The notes: generated by a model from the sequence alone, not told the origin. A stretch of DNA of 33,922 nt from Faecalibacterium sp. CAG:1138 (GCA_000434675.1 HF988631.1:52839-86760), one strand, 5' to 3'; shown: positions 14,308 to 22,975, counted from the first letter of the stretch. Made by a program: numbers and translations.

Positions 14308-14312
14308 AAAAT
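14284..14312 (+). promoter_or_regulatory. Predicted sigma-A promoter of the YjdF-like gene
   Basis: TTGCCA -35 (14284-14289), 17-nt spacer, TAAAAT -10 (14307-14312), 33 nt before the ATG. An AGGAG ribosome binding site lies at 14333-14337. Confidence 0.7.
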
Positions 14313-14345
14313 AGGTGTTAGCAAAAAAGCTTAGGAGAAAATAGC

Positions 14346-15095
14346 ATGAAATCCAAAAAAATCAAAGATCCGGGAGTGCTGATCTATGACGCCGTTTGCG
14401 CCGCAATATGTCTGGTGTGCGTCATACTTAGCATCGTCGGCCTTTTCACCGAAACCGGAGAAACCGAACTTTTAAGACACAAATACAATCTCGGCGAATC
14501 GCTGGGGGCCGTCGCACTTATCATTGCGGTTGCGCTTATCCGCAGAAAACTTTTCAACTTCCCGAGAGTCGTTGAAATCGTCGTCGTGTTCCTGATTCTT
14601 GCGGGCATGGTTCTCGGCGACTGCTGGGACCTCTACGGAATCATCACCTTCTGGGACAGCATCCTTCACGCTTTGTTCTGCTTCCTCGTCGGCTACTTTG
14701 CGATTTACGTTTTCAATCTTATGAACAGAGAGCAGATCAAAAAAGGTCTTAACGTCAGCATTGCGACGCTCGCCGTTTTCGCCGTCGGCACGGCGGTTAC
14801 CGTCGGCGCAATCTGGGAACTTGGCGAATACGCTTACGACGACGTCAACTTCAGAAACGGCAAAATCGTCAACACGCAGCAATTCTACAAAACCACAACC
14901 GGAACCTATCCGACTGCAGACGACATCCCTTACGAAGGACACCTTGCGCTTCGCGACACAATGAAAGACATTTTCGTGGACCTCGTGGGCGGACTGCTGA
15001 TCGTTCCGTATCTCATTCTTGCGGAAAAACACCCTCTGAAGAAAAAGGAGGAGGACAGTCCTTCAGAGGAGGGACAAACGCCTGCCGCAGCCTGA
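14346..15095 (+). CDS. Integral membrane protein, YjdF/DUF2238-like
   Basis: A 249-aa protein with about six membrane segments, among them LIYDAVCAAICLVCVILSIV, VVEIVVVFLILAGMVLGD, LHALFCFLVGYFAIYVF, IATLAVFAVGTAVTVGAIWE and DLVGGLLIVPYLILAE. Conserved polar positions resemble the YjdF/DUF2238 group: WDSILHA in a membrane helix, GAIWELGEYAYD, and DTMKDIFVDLVGG near the end. These acidic and aromatic residues inside helices suggest a functional site, but no activity is established for the family. The C-terminus is a charged tail (KKKEEDSPSEEGQ). It is a single-gene unit, with the control region described at 14236-14307 and a perfect terminator at 15115-15149. Confidence 0.72.
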   Translation: MKSKKIKDPGVLIYDAVCAAICLVCVILSIVGLFTETGETELLRHKYNLGESLGAVALIIAVALIRRKLFNFPRVVEIVVVFLILAGMVLGDCWDLYGIITFWDSILHALFCFLVGYFAIYVFNLMNREQIKKGLNVSIATLAVFAVGTAVTVGAIWELGEYAYDDVNFRNGKIVNTQQFYKTTTGTYPTADDIPYEGHLALRDTMKDIFVDLVGGLLIVPYLILAEKHPLKKKEEDSPSEEGQTPAAA

Positions 15096-15114
15096 CGAAA
15101 CAAAATTAAGAAAC

Positions 15115-15149
15115 AAAAAACTGCGAAAGCCTATCTTTCGCAGTTTTTT
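15115..15149. terminator. Strong bidirectional Rho-independent terminator
   Basis: Perfect 15-bp stem: AAAAAACTGCGAAAG at 15115-15129 and its complement at 15135-15149, loop CCTAT. It separates the converging YjdF-like gene and the long minus-strand operon ending with nudC. Confidence 0.92.
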
Positions 15150-15172
15150 GTTTAGATATACGTCTGCCCGTT

Positions 15173-15982
15173 TCAGATTTTTCCGCGCTTGAATGCGCCG
15201 ATAAGCTCCCTCGTCAGACTGAAATCGTCATCATCGACGGGGATTTCGTCCCTTTTGAACCACTTTGCAAACTGAAGCTCTCCGTCCAAAAGCCTCACGT
15301 CGCCGTCTTCTGCGTCGGCAACGTAGCCGAGCATAAGGTTTCCGACCTGTCCCCAAGGCTGACTTTTGTAGTAGCGAAGGTTTTTGATTTCAAGCCCCGT
15401 TTCTTCCATAACCTCACGGCGTACCGTTTCCTCGGCCGATTCGCCTATTTCCACAAACCCCGCGACAAGCGCAAGCGAGGTGGTGTCTTTTGCCGAAGCG
15501 TACTTCGTGAGAAGAATTTCGTCGCCGCGCCTTATCGCGACGACTATTGCCGGCATAATTTTGGGGAACACGACGTTGCCGCAGGAGCACTTTAGCATAC
15601 GCTCATTGTCTCCCGGCACCATCGGCCTTTTGCAGCGCCCGCAGAACCGATTGTTTTTGTACCACAGATAAAGATGATTTGCCGTGAGCGCGGCAAACAC
15701 TTTGTCTTTTGGCCCGATCCCCCTGAGTTTTCTGACCGAAACGTATTCGCCGGAGAAATTTTTCGGCGCAAGCGGCGAAAGATAAAACCCGATTCCGGAG
15801 ACCGAAAACAGATATTGCGCTTGCCCCAAAGTTTCGTCGTAATGCGGAAAATTTATGCCGTTTTCGTCGAGTTTCAGCAGAATTTCACCTTTGTCGTTGA
15901 ATACGCAAACAACAGAATCCTCGGTTGGAGGGGCGTTTTTGTAGGTGTTATCCAGTTTTTTCGGAAAGATATCGTTTATCAT
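15173..15982 (-). CDS. nudC: NADH pyrophosphatase (NAD-capped RNA/NADH diphosphatase)
   Basis: A 269-aa protein with the full NudC architecture. It has an N-terminal NUDIX-like domain, a zinc ribbon with Cys114, Cys117, Cys132 and Cys134 (CGRC and CSCG), and a Nudix box at 175-197 (GX5E, RE, EE and G all present: G175, E181, R189, E190, E193, E194, G196). The NADH-specific SQPW motif (SQPWGQVGN) follows. Such enzymes split NADH to NMNH and AMP and remove NAD caps from RNA. It is last in the eight-gene operon and overlaps the preceding chromate-transporter gene by 4 nt (ATGA). Confidence 0.94.
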   Translation of the reverse strand: MINDIFPKKLDNTYKNAPPTEDSVVCVFNDKGEILLKLDENGINFPHYDETLGQAQYLFSVSGIGFYLSPLAPKNFSGEYVSVRKLRGIGPKDKVFAALTANHLYLWYKNNRFCGRCKRPMVPGDNERMLKCSCGNVVFPKIMPAIVVAIRRGDEILLTKYASAKDTTSLALVAGFVEIGESAEETVRREVMEETGLEIKNLRYYKSQPWGQVGNLMLGYVADAEDGDVRLLDGELQFAKWFKRDEIPVDDDDFSLTRELIGAFKRGKI

Positions 15983-16560
15983 GCGCCAATCGAATACAAC
16001 GCCATTCCCATTGCCGCGGATATCAGAATAAGAATAATCGGCGAGATTTTTTTCTTTTTGAAGTGCTTATACACACAGTGAACCACAACGGTTACGGCAA
16101 ATATTACGAGCGCGCGCCAATCAAAGCTAAATTCGGATTTAACGGTTTTGATATTAAACACCACGCTTAAAAACAGCGTGATTGCCGTCGCAACGATAAG
16201 GCCGATAACAGCAGGTCTGACGCCGCCGAGCGTAGCCTGAACGCCTTTGTATTTCAGAAGATTTCTGACGATTGCCGCAATGAGCAGTATTATGCAGAAC
16301 GCCGGCGTTACGACGCCTATAGTGGCAAGCGCCGCTCCCCAGAATCCGCCCTGCGACGAACCGATGAAGGTTGCCATATTGATGGCTATAGGCCCCGGCG
16401 TCGACTCGGAAACGGCGATGAAATTGATGACTTCTTCTTCTGTAAGCCAGTTGTTTCTGACGCACTCTTCGGTGATGAGCGGAATCATTCCGTATCCGCC
16501 GCCGAAAGACACGGCGCCGATTTTCAAAAACGTAAGAAACAGCAAAAGCAAGACGTTCAT
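15979..16560 (-). CDS. Chromate transporter-family half protein, second subunit
   Basis: A 193-aa single-domain member of the CHR family. It has the FGGGYGMIPLI motif near residue 20, ESTPGPIAINMATFIG near 52 and about six membrane helices. The genes occur in pairs of half-size proteins thought to work as heterodimers of opposed topology, unlike the fused ChrA. The family was named for chromate efflux; in anaerobes without chromate exposure the substrate is unknown and could be another oxyanion. It overlaps its partner gene and nudC by 4 nt each. Confidence 0.9.
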   Translation of the reverse strand: MNVLLLLFLTFLKIGAVSFGGGYGMIPLITEECVRNNWLTEEEVINFIAVSESTPGPIAINMATFIGSSQGGFWGAALATIGVVTPAFCIILLIAAIVRNLLKYKGVQATLGGVRPAVIGLIVATAITLFLSVVFNIKTVKSEFSFDWRALVIFAVTVVVHCVYKHFKKKKISPIILILISAAMGMALYSIGA

Positions 16561-17207
16561 CGTTCGTCCTCCTTTTCATCTTCCGCTTCGAGCTTTTCGG
16601 AAGCGCAGGGCGCGTTCTCTTCGATAAGCATAGGTTCCTTGCGTTTTTTGAAATCGGAAATAAGATATATCACAAGCCCCACGACCGCGCCGATAAGGAT
16701 ATAGAAAATCGACGAAAAGTCAACCGCAAACAACGTGAATGCCACGAAACACCCGACGGTGAGCGTGAACAGAATTATCTCCATAACTCCTTTTTTCATT
16801 TCCTTGAGCATTTTGAGGCCGGCCTGAAGTATCAAAAACGTTACGCACGCCTGTATGCCCCTGAACGCGTATCCCACGAGCTTGAGCGCCAGGAACTTGT
16901 CAAAGAACAGCGATATGGCAAAAATTATGATAAACGACGGCAGACACACGGCCAAAGTCGCGAAAAACGAGCCGAAAAAACCTGCCTGCGAATAACCGAT
17001 ATAGGTCGCCATATTGATGGCAATAGGCCCCGGCGTCGACTCGGCAATTGCCAGCATGTCCAGAAACTCGTCGTTTTTTATCCATTGTTTTTTGCCGACA
17101 AATTCCCTTTCCAAAAGGGCAATCATGGCGTAGCCGCCACCGAAAGTGAACAGCCCTATTTTGAAAAAGGTGACAAAAATCGTCCACAAAAGTTTCGATT
17201 TTTTCAT
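16557..17207 (-). CDS. Chromate transporter-family half protein, first subunit
   Basis: A 216-aa CHR-domain protein with FGGGYAMIALLEREF near residue 22 and AESTPGPIAINMATYIG near 52, plus about six membrane helices. It is about one third identical by eye to the partner gene, as expected for the two halves. The C-terminus adds a charged cytoplasmic tail (EEKAEDEKEDER-like) not found in the partner. The 9-nt gap from the YitT-like gene and the ATGA overlap with the partner show co-transcription. Confidence 0.9.
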   Translation of the reverse strand: MKKSKLLWTIFVTFFKIGLFTFGGGYAMIALLEREFVGKKQWIKNDEFLDMLAIAESTPGPIAINMATYIGYSQAGFFGSFFATLAVCLPSFIIIFAISLFFDKFLALKLVGYAFRGIQACVTFLILQAGLKMLKEMKKGVMEIILFTLTVGCFVAFTLFAVDFSSIFYILIGAVVGLVIYLISDFKKRKEPMLIEENAPCASEKLEAEDEKEDER

Positions 17208-17216
17208 GTTTGCTCC

Positions 17217-18134
17217 TTATTTTATGATTTTGAAATTGCCCACGGTTGCGCTGACGGTCGAAATGTAGGCAAACGTTTCGGGATATTTTGCGAGAATCTG
17301 TTGAAATTCGTATATCTGATGTTTGTTGACAACGCAGATCAGAAGATCTTTTTCGTTGTGCTTATACATTCCCACCGCGTGAGTTAAGGTTGCGCTATGT
17401 TTAAGCTCGTATATGATTTCGCGGCTGATTTCCTCTGCGTGATCGGTGATGATTTCGAACTTGACCGCCGTTTTGCTGCCCTTTAAGATGTTGTCGCCGA
17501 GGCGCGAGGACGTGAAGCAATAAATTATGCACAAAATGACGGGTTTGAAGTTGTAAACCATTTCGCCGGTGGAAGGATCCACTTCGCCGTAGACGAAATA
17601 GCTTGCTGCGGCAACCAGAACGTTTAAGGCAAACGACACCCACACGAAGTTGAACGCAGGAAACTTTTGACTGATAACCTTGGCTATGATATCCGTGCCG
17701 CCGGAGGAGGCGTTCAGCCTGAAAATCTGCCCGTAAACGAAACCTCCGATTATGCCTGCCGCCAGAACCGGCAAAATGGTGTCGGTGCCGTTTGCCACGT
17801 AGGCAAAGTTGGAGAGGTCGGCCTTTTCAAGAAGTATATAGCTTACCGAATATATCACCGTGAACGCAAACGACTTGAGAGCAAAATCTCTGTCGACGTA
17901 GAAAAATGCGACGATGGACAGCGGCACGTTGACGATAAGCGAAAAATAGCCCACCGAAAATCCCAGTTTATATTCTATCATCGTTGCCACACCGTTTATG
18001 CCTGCCGGCGCAAATCGGTTGTTTATGATAAACAAAACGTACGCTAAAGCCAGCAATACGGCCATTACTGCGATTTTCAGATAGTCGAAAACAAGTTTCG
18101 TGCATTGTTTTTTCTTAAGTTCGGATTCAGTCAT
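17217..18134 (-). CDS. YitT-family membrane protein (DUF161 plus DUF2179)
   Basis: A 305-aa protein. The membrane part (residues 15-200) has five to six helices with NNRFAPAGINGVATMI near 38 and LNASSGGTDIIAKVIS near 140, both typical of YitT proteins. The C-terminal 100 residues form a soluble DUF2179 ferredoxin-like domain (FEIITDHAEEISREIIYEL, then YISTVSATVGNF). The biochemical role of the family is not known; some members have been proposed as transporters or regulators. The gene begins 2 nt after the GH16 stop codon, so its translation may depend on full-length reading of that damaged gene. Confidence 0.88.
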   Translation of the reverse strand: MTESELKKKQCTKLVFDYLKIAVMAVLLALAYVLFIINNRFAPAGINGVATMIEYKLGFSVGYFSLIVNVPLSIVAFFYVDRDFALKSFAFTVIYSVSYILLEKADLSNFAYVANGTDTILPVLAAGIIGGFVYGQIFRLNASSGGTDIIAKVISQKFPAFNFVWVSFALNVLVAAASYFVYGEVDPSTGEMVYNFKPVILCIIYCFTSSRLGDNILKGSKTAVKFEIITDHAEEISREIIYELKHSATLTHAVGMYKHNEKDLLICVVNKHQIYEFQQILAKYPETFAYISTVSATVGNFKIIK

Positions 18135-18136
18135 TT

Positions 18137-19149
18137 TTAGTCTCCGTAAAAATATTCGGTGTTGTCGTCCAGACGATAATGTCTGACGTAGTCGATGACG
18201 AAATCGGCGCTCGTCGTCCAGTCGTTGGCGTCGGTGTCGGGGCTTTTGAACAGCGGATTGCCCCAGGCGTTCCCCGGCGTCGGCACTCCGTCCACGACGC
18301 TGCCGCCTACCTCGACCGACCGAATAAGATATGTACCTCGACCGACAGAATAAGATATTCGGCTACTTTCGAAACGTTTTCGTTCATCGAAGTTTTCCAC
18401 ACTTCCTGCCCGTCAACGTAAAATATGTAGATGTCCTCGGACCAGAACACGCCGTAGGTGTGGAATTCGTCGTATACGTTGCCGTAGGACGTAACCAACC
18501 ACTTGAGGTTTATGGCCGAACGGTGATTGTTGCCGTAACCACCGACGTGAATTGCCTGCTGCACTAAATCATAAGGATAGGCAGGCGATTCGAAAACGTC
18601 GATTTCCGCCCCCGCAACGGCCGAATCGGGATTTTCCGTTTCCATAAGTCCGCCGCCGGGCATAAGCCAGAAGGCAGACCAGATTCCGTAAGCCTTCGGA
18701 AGCTTGCAACGCGCCTCGTAGTAGCCGTATTTGCTTTCGTATTTTTCGTCGGTTTGCACGGCGCCCGTGTAAAAGTTACCGTCTGCGCCCCTATACGTTT
18801 TTATGGTCAGTTTTCCGTCCGAAACGCTGACTGCGTCCTCCGTCCAGTAGCCGCCGCGCCGAGGGAGCGGTTCGCCGTTTTCGCCCTTTTGCACCGTCCA
18901 CTTTCCTTCGTCCAAAGCGTCGCCGTCAAACTCGTCCGACCAGACCAGCTCGGCGTGCTGAAGATAGTTGTGAAGCGAAAATTTCTGTGGCCTCTTTGCC
19001 GGCTTGGAAACGATTTTGTACGTCACGAAAACGCCTGCCGTCAGCCCGATAAGCACCGAGCACACGATGATTGCCGTAAGGCCCCATCTGATTTTTCTTC
19101 TCGCTTTTTTGGTAAGCGTAACCACTTGTCCGTTGTCGTTATTCGTCAT
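18137..19149 (-). pseudogene. GH16-family endo-beta-glucanase/laminarinase-like, frameshifted by a 26-bp tandem duplication
   Basis: The start at 19149 is preceded by GGAG. The product has a cytoplasmic tail, a membrane anchor (WGLTAIIVCSVLIGLTAGVF) and a GH16 jelly-roll: LVWSDEFDGDALDEGKW, YGYYEARCKLPKAYGIWSAFWLM, the catalytic AEIDVFE with both Glu residues, then FWSEDIYIFYVDG. After VAEYLILSVEV the frame shifts and stops at 18307, giving about 280 aa. A second copy of the same 26 bp carries the frame onward as VEVGG through DWTTSADFVIDYVRHYRL, the normal end of the fold. Removing one copy restores 328 codons. Without this end the enzyme is probably inactive. Ribosomal frameshifting, phase variation or an assembly error are alternatives. 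Confidence 0.85.
18308..18359 (-). repeat. 26-bp tandem duplication within GH16 gene
   Basis: Copies at 18308-18333 and 18334-18359, both beginning TACCTCGACCGAC, differ at 18321/18347 (C versus A) and at the last base. Twenty-six is not a multiple of three, which explains the frameshift. No other damage is visible on either side. Confidence 0.92.
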
Positions 19150-20500
19150 TTTCGATTTTCTCCAAAAGCACCATAATTTCGACGTGCGTCGTTGCTCTGA
19201 ACATATTGTACGGCGTGGCCGAAACGGCCTTGTATCCCGCCGCAACGAATTTTTCGACGTCCTTCACCAGCGTGTCGGGATTGCACGAAAGATATAAAAC
19301 GGCCTTCGGCTCGAAGCGCAATATTTCTTCCGTCGCGCCTGAAAGCCCGCGCCTCGGCGGATCCACGAAGAACACGCCGCCCTTTTCCACGGCAACGTTT
19401 TTCAGCGCCTCTTCGGTGTCGCCCTCGATGACTTCCACGTTGCTTATGCCGTTTTCCGAAAGCAGTTCTTTTTGCGCCCGGGCGGCTTTTTTGACGATTT
19501 CCACGCTGACCACTTTTTTTGCCACGCGCGAAAAGAGCGCCGAAGTTATGCCTATGCCGCTGTACATATCGTAAACGACGGACGGATTTTTTCCTCTGAC
19601 GATTTCCAGAGCGTCCTCGTAAATTTTGCCGCAAACGGCAGCGTTCGTTTGGAAAAAGCTGTCCGGCCCGAGGCGGAATTTTATGCCCAGCATTTCGCTT
19701 TCGATAAACTTCTCGCCATAGAGATGCTTAACGTCGCCGACAACCGCTTCGTTGGTTTTTTCGGCGTTGACGTTTTCAAACAGGCCGACCTTAGGAAACC
19801 TCTTTTTAAGTTTTTTATACAAATCCTCCGTGCTCGGCAGGCTTTTCGTCCCTACGACCGTCAGAAGCAGCTGCCCGTCCAGATACCTTGCCACGGCAAA
19901 GCGCAACGTCCCCGTGCCGAAACGCGGAACGTATATGCTGACGTCGTTGTCTTCGATCCAGAACCGAAGCGCTTTCACCAGATCAGAAAAAACCGCCTCG
20001 TGCATCAGGCACTCCGACACGTCGGTTACCTTTTTGGTTTTGTCGTCGATGAACCCGACGTTCAGTTTGCCGTTCGTTTTTTCAAACGCCAAGGTTATTT
20101 TGTTTCTGAAGCCCTTTTCAGTGGCCGCGTCCCGAACCTCCGTTCCGAACGGAAACAGCCTTCTTCTGACGTAATCGGTTTTGAAAGCAAGCTCGTCTTT
20201 CAGGCCGACGGCCATAAAATCGCACCCGCCGCAACTGTCGTAGTATCTGCATTTAGGCCGAACCCTTTTCTCCGACGGCTTCACCACGGCGAGCAAACCG
20301 CAATAAGTTATGTTGTTAAAACTCTCCACCGCGGCGGCCTTAACCACGTCGCCGGGGATAGCCCCGTCGATAACGTACCTTCTGCCGTTTTTGTAGCATA
20401 CGCCCGCAAAGTTGTTGTCGAACTTTTCCACCTCAAGCGTCAGAACTTTGAGTTTAGGCGGCATTATTCGCGGATTAAAATCAGGTTTCTGAAATTTCAT
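19139..20500 (-). CDS. rlmD: 23S rRNA (uracil-5-)-methyltransferase, RlmD/RumA family
   Basis: A 453-aa RNA m5U methyltransferase. It has an N-terminal TRAM domain (VEKFDNNFAGVCYKNGRRYVIDG). The iron-sulfur site has Cys84, Cys90 and Cys93 in CRYYDSCGGC, with a fourth Cys near 168. The central domain ends GPDSFFQTN; the SAM fold has VYDMYSGIGITSALFS. The catalytic motif is LSCNPDTL with nucleophile Cys, and FFVDPPRRGL binds the uracil. Firmicutes often use one enzyme (RlmCD) for both U747 and U1939, so the precise target is uncertain. It starts 4 nt after the dehydrogenase stop codon and overlaps the GH16 gene by 11 nt. A start at residue 13 (MPPKLKV) is possible; neither has a strong ribosome binding site. 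Confidence 0.9.
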   Translation of the reverse strand: MKFQKPDFNPRIMPPKLKVLTLEVEKFDNNFAGVCYKNGRRYVIDGAIPGDVVKAAAVESFNNITYCGLLAVVKPSEKRVRPKCRYYDSCGGCDFMAVGLKDELAFKTDYVRRRLFPFGTEVRDAATEKGFRNKITLAFEKTNGKLNVGFIDDKTKKVTDVSECLMHEAVFSDLVKALRFWIEDNDVSIYVPRFGTGTLRFAVARYLDGQLLLTVVGTKSLPSTEDLYKKLKKRFPKVGLFENVNAEKTNEAVVGDVKHLYGEKFIESEMLGIKFRLGPDSFFQTNAAVCGKIYEDALEIVRGKNPSVVYDMYSGIGITSALFSRVAKKVVSVEIVKKAARAQKELLSENGISNVEVIEGDTEEALKNVAVEKGGVFFVDPPRRGLSGATEEILRFEPKAVLYLSCNPDTLVKDVEKFVAAGYKAVSATPYNMFRATTHVEIMVLLEKIENDE

Positions 20501-20504
20501 AAGT

Positions 20505-22049
20505 TTATCTCTTGTATTTTTCTTTTATTTTGTCGGCGACCTTAAGCCCGTCGAGCGCGCTGCTCATGATGCCGCCCGCATAGCCTACCTCCCCGGCAGG
20601 ATAAAGATTGCGGTGACTTACGGACGTCAGATTTTCGCCCCTGCATATTCTTACCGGAGAGCTGGTTCTGGTTTCCGCGGCGGTCAGAACGGCGTCTGCC
20701 GCATCGAACCCTTTGAGCCTCCGCCCCATATCTTTTATGCCGATTTTCAGCGCGTCCTCAAGCGCTTTCGGCAAAACGTTATCTAACCTGCAAAGCCTCG
20801 TTCCCGCAGGGTACGTAGGCAAAACTCTGCCAAAACCCGTCGGAGCCGTGCCGTCAAAAAAGGACTTAAGCGTCGTGCAAGGGGCGCAATATCCGCCGCC
20901 ACCCGCAGCATATGCTTTCCTTTCTATTTCACGCTGAAACTTTATGCCGTCCAAAACGCCGGAACCGTATTCGGATTTTTTCACCTGCGCAACCACCGCG
21001 CTGTTGGAATTTACGCCGTCGCGCCCGAAATTCGACATTCCGTTGGTCACCACCGCGCCTTCTTCGCTTGTTGCCGCAACGACATAGCCGCCCGGGCACA
21101 TACAAAAGGTAAAAACGCCTCTCTCTGCCGCCTGCGAGGTAAGCTTATAGTCCGCCGCGCCAAGCGCCTTGTGTCCCGCAAAAGCGCCGTATTGACTTTT
21201 GTCGATATCCTCGCGAAGATGTTCTATCCTAAAGCCCACGGCCATATCTTTTTGTTCCATAAAAACGCCGGAGGAAAACAGCGTTTCAAAGGTGTCGCGG
21301 CTGCTGTGCCCGATGGCAAGAACCACGTCCGAAACCTCCGCGGTTTCCGTTTCTCTGCCCGCTTTTTTGAGTTTTACGGAAACGATTTGGCCGTTTTTGG
21401 CCGTTATGCCCTCAAACTTCGTGCCGAAAAGCACTCGGCCGCCAAGGCGTTCCACTTCCGTTCTCAGGTTTTTCACAACCTCCGGCAAGCGGTCGCTCCC
21501 CACGTGCGGCTTGGCCTCGACAAGGATTTCTTCCGGTGCGCCGAAAGCCACCAGATCTTCAAGAATTTCGCCCTTCCTTTCGCCGCCGACGCCAGTGTTC
21601 AGCTTTCCGTCCGAGAACGTTCCCGCTCCGCCTTCGCCGAACTGAACGTTGGTTTCGGTGTCCAGAATTTTTTCGATATAAAAGCTTTGAATTTTTTTCT
21701 TTCTGTCGTCAACGGACAAGCCTCTTTCCACGACGATCGGCTTAAACCCCGCACGGGCCAGCTCCAGCGAAGCGAACATGCCCGCAGGCCCGAACCCCAC
21801 GACCAGAACCGGTTTGTCGGGATAACAAAAATCCTCTTGCGGCCTGCTTTTTTTCTTCGGTGCTTCAAAGTCCATTTCCACCGAACAGGAAAAATGCACG
21901 TCCCTTTTGTCCCTTGCGTCCACCGAACGCTTGAGCACCCGAAAATATTTTATGCTTTCCGGCTTCACCCTCGCTTTTTTGCAGGCGCGAATTTTAAGCT
22001 GCTCCGCGCTTTCGTCGAGGCCTTGCCGAACTTCGGATAGTTTCAGCAT
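20505..22049 (-). CDS. FAD-dependent dehydrogenase, COG2509 type
   Basis: A 514-aa flavoprotein of the uncharacterised COG2509 group. After an N-terminal alpha/beta domain (residues 1-75), the FAD motif is VVGFGPAGMFASLELARAGF at 83-102. Further conserved parts are NVQFGEGGAGTFSDGKLNTG, DVVLAIGHSSRDTF, FCMCPGGYVVAATSEEG and the C-terminal YPAGEVGYAGGIMSSALDG. It should bind FAD and accept electrons from NAD(P)H or another donor; substrate unknown. It overlaps coaX by 7 nt and precedes the methyltransferase by 4 nt, so it belongs to the operon. Confidence 0.9.
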   Translation of the reverse strand: MLKLSEVRQGLDESAEQLKIRACKKARVKPESIKYFRVLKRSVDARDKRDVHFSCSVEMDFEAPKKKSRPQEDFCYPDKPVLVVGFGPAGMFASLELARAGFKPIVVERGLSVDDRKKKIQSFYIEKILDTETNVQFGEGGAGTFSDGKLNTGVGGERKGEILEDLVAFGAPEEILVEAKPHVGSDRLPEVVKNLRTEVERLGGRVLFGTKFEGITAKNGQIVSVKLKKAGRETETAEVSDVVLAIGHSSRDTFETLFSSGVFMEQKDMAVGFRIEHLREDIDKSQYGAFAGHKALGAADYKLTSQAAERGVFTFCMCPGGYVVAATSEEGAVVTNGMSNFGRDGVNSNSAVVAQVKKSEYGSGVLDGIKFQREIERKAYAAGGGGYCAPCTTLKSFFDGTAPTGFGRVLPTYPAGTRLCRLDNVLPKALEDALKIGIKDMGRRLKGFDAADAVLTAAETRTSSPVRICRGENLTSVSHRNLYPAGEVGYAGGIMSSALDGLKVADKIKEKYKR

Positions 22050-22819
22050 TTTTTGTTTCTGTCGTAAAGGATTTTCAAGCCCTTAAGCGCAAGCGCGCGA
22101 TCGGTTACGTCGATGATTTTCCCGTCCACCGACGACACTATTTCGGACAGGCCGCCCGTCGCCACGACTTTGGCGTTTTCCATGCCCTCTTCCTGCTTCA
22201 TTTTTTTGACGATGTATTCCGTCAGCCCCGCAAAACCGTAGGAAATGCCCGCCTGCATATTTTCGACAGTGGTTTTTCCGATGACGTTTTTGGCCTTGAC
22301 AAGCTCGATTCTCGGCAATTTTGCCGCGGCGTTCACCAGCGAATCGGTGGCGGTTTTTATGCCGGGCGCGATTGCGCCGCCCAGATATTCGCCGTTTTCG
22401 CTTATGGCGTTGAAGGTTGTAGCCGTGCCGAAATCGACAACGATAACCGGCCCGCCGTAAAGATAATAGGCGGCAACCGAATCGACAAGCCTGTCGCTTC
22501 CGAGCTGTTCGGGATGACGATATTTCACAGTAAGCCCCGTGTCCAGTTTAGGAGAAACCAAAATCGGTTTTTTGCCGAGATAGTAGCCGCACATGTGTTC
22601 CATGGTGTAGTTCATGCTCGGGGCGACCGAACTCATAATCACACCCTCGACGTCCGAAGTCAAAACTCCTTTCGTGGCAAGAAGATCCACAACCTGCACT
22701 CCGAATTCGTCGCTGGTGCGGCTGGTGATGGTCGAAAGCCTCCAGCTGGCAAAAAGCTCGTCCTCTTTCCATAAACCGATTTTAACGTTGGTGTTTCCGA
22801 CGTCTAAAACTAAAAGCAT
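22043..22819 (-). CDS. coaX: Type III pantothenate kinase
   Basis: A 258-aa pantothenate kinase. The start at 22819 is used because GGAGGAAAAT precedes it and the protein then begins MLLVLDVGNTNVKIGL, with the catalytic Asp at 6 and the phosphate-binding DVGNTN. PEQLGSDRLVD and VVDFGTATTFNAI (the second phosphate motif) and GGAIAPGI are also intact. It makes 4'-phosphopantothenate, the first step from pantothenate to coenzyme A, and does not respond to CoA feedback as type I does. It is the first gene of the eight-gene operon, driven by the promoter at 22850-22878. Confidence 0.95.
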   Translation of the reverse strand: MLLVLDVGNTNVKIGLWKEDELFASWRLSTITSRTSDEFGVQVVDLLATKGVLTSDVEGVIMSSVAPSMNYTMEHMCGYYLGKKPILVSPKLDTGLTVKYRHPEQLGSDRLVDSVAAYYLYGGPVIVVDFGTATTFNAISENGEYLGGAIAPGIKTATDSLVNAAAKLPRIELVKAKNVIGKTTVENMQAGISYGFAGLTEYIVKKMKQEEGMENAKVVATGGLSEIVSSVDGKIIDVTDRALALKGLKILYDRNKKC

Positions 22820-22849
22820 ATTTTCCTCCGTAAACGATTTTCGCCTTAA

Positions 22850-22878
22850 ATTATAGCAACAAAAAAGCATATTATCAA
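22850..22878 (-). promoter_or_regulatory. Predicted sigma-A promoter of the coaX operon
   Basis: Minus strand: TTGATA -35 (22878-22873), 17-nt spacer, perfect TATAAT -10 (22855-22850), 30 nt upstream of the chosen ATG. It excludes the longer reading frame beginning at 22870. Confidence 0.78.
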
Positions 22879-22975
22879 CAGTTTGCGCTTCGTTTCCGTC
22901 TATCTTCGCCCTAAATAACCGGATTTATGTGTTTTTTGCAGAAATTTCGGCGATTATTTTTTATGACATTAAAAA

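Noticed and set aside
18137..18400. Separate 87-aa gene at the end of the GH16 locus
   Set aside because: Its sequence is the missing C-terminal part of the GH16 domain in a shifted frame, explained by the 26-bp duplication, and it has no ribosome binding site of its own.
19472..20545. Plus-strand open frame of 357 codons
   Set aside because: It is antisense to the RlmD-like methyltransferase, whose Fe-S, SAM and catalytic motifs are all intact.
22820..22870. Longer start for coaX at 22870
   Set aside because: It lies within the -35/-10 region of the predicted promoter, and the family starts at the DVGNTN-bearing MLLVLDV sequence with a strong ribosome binding site.
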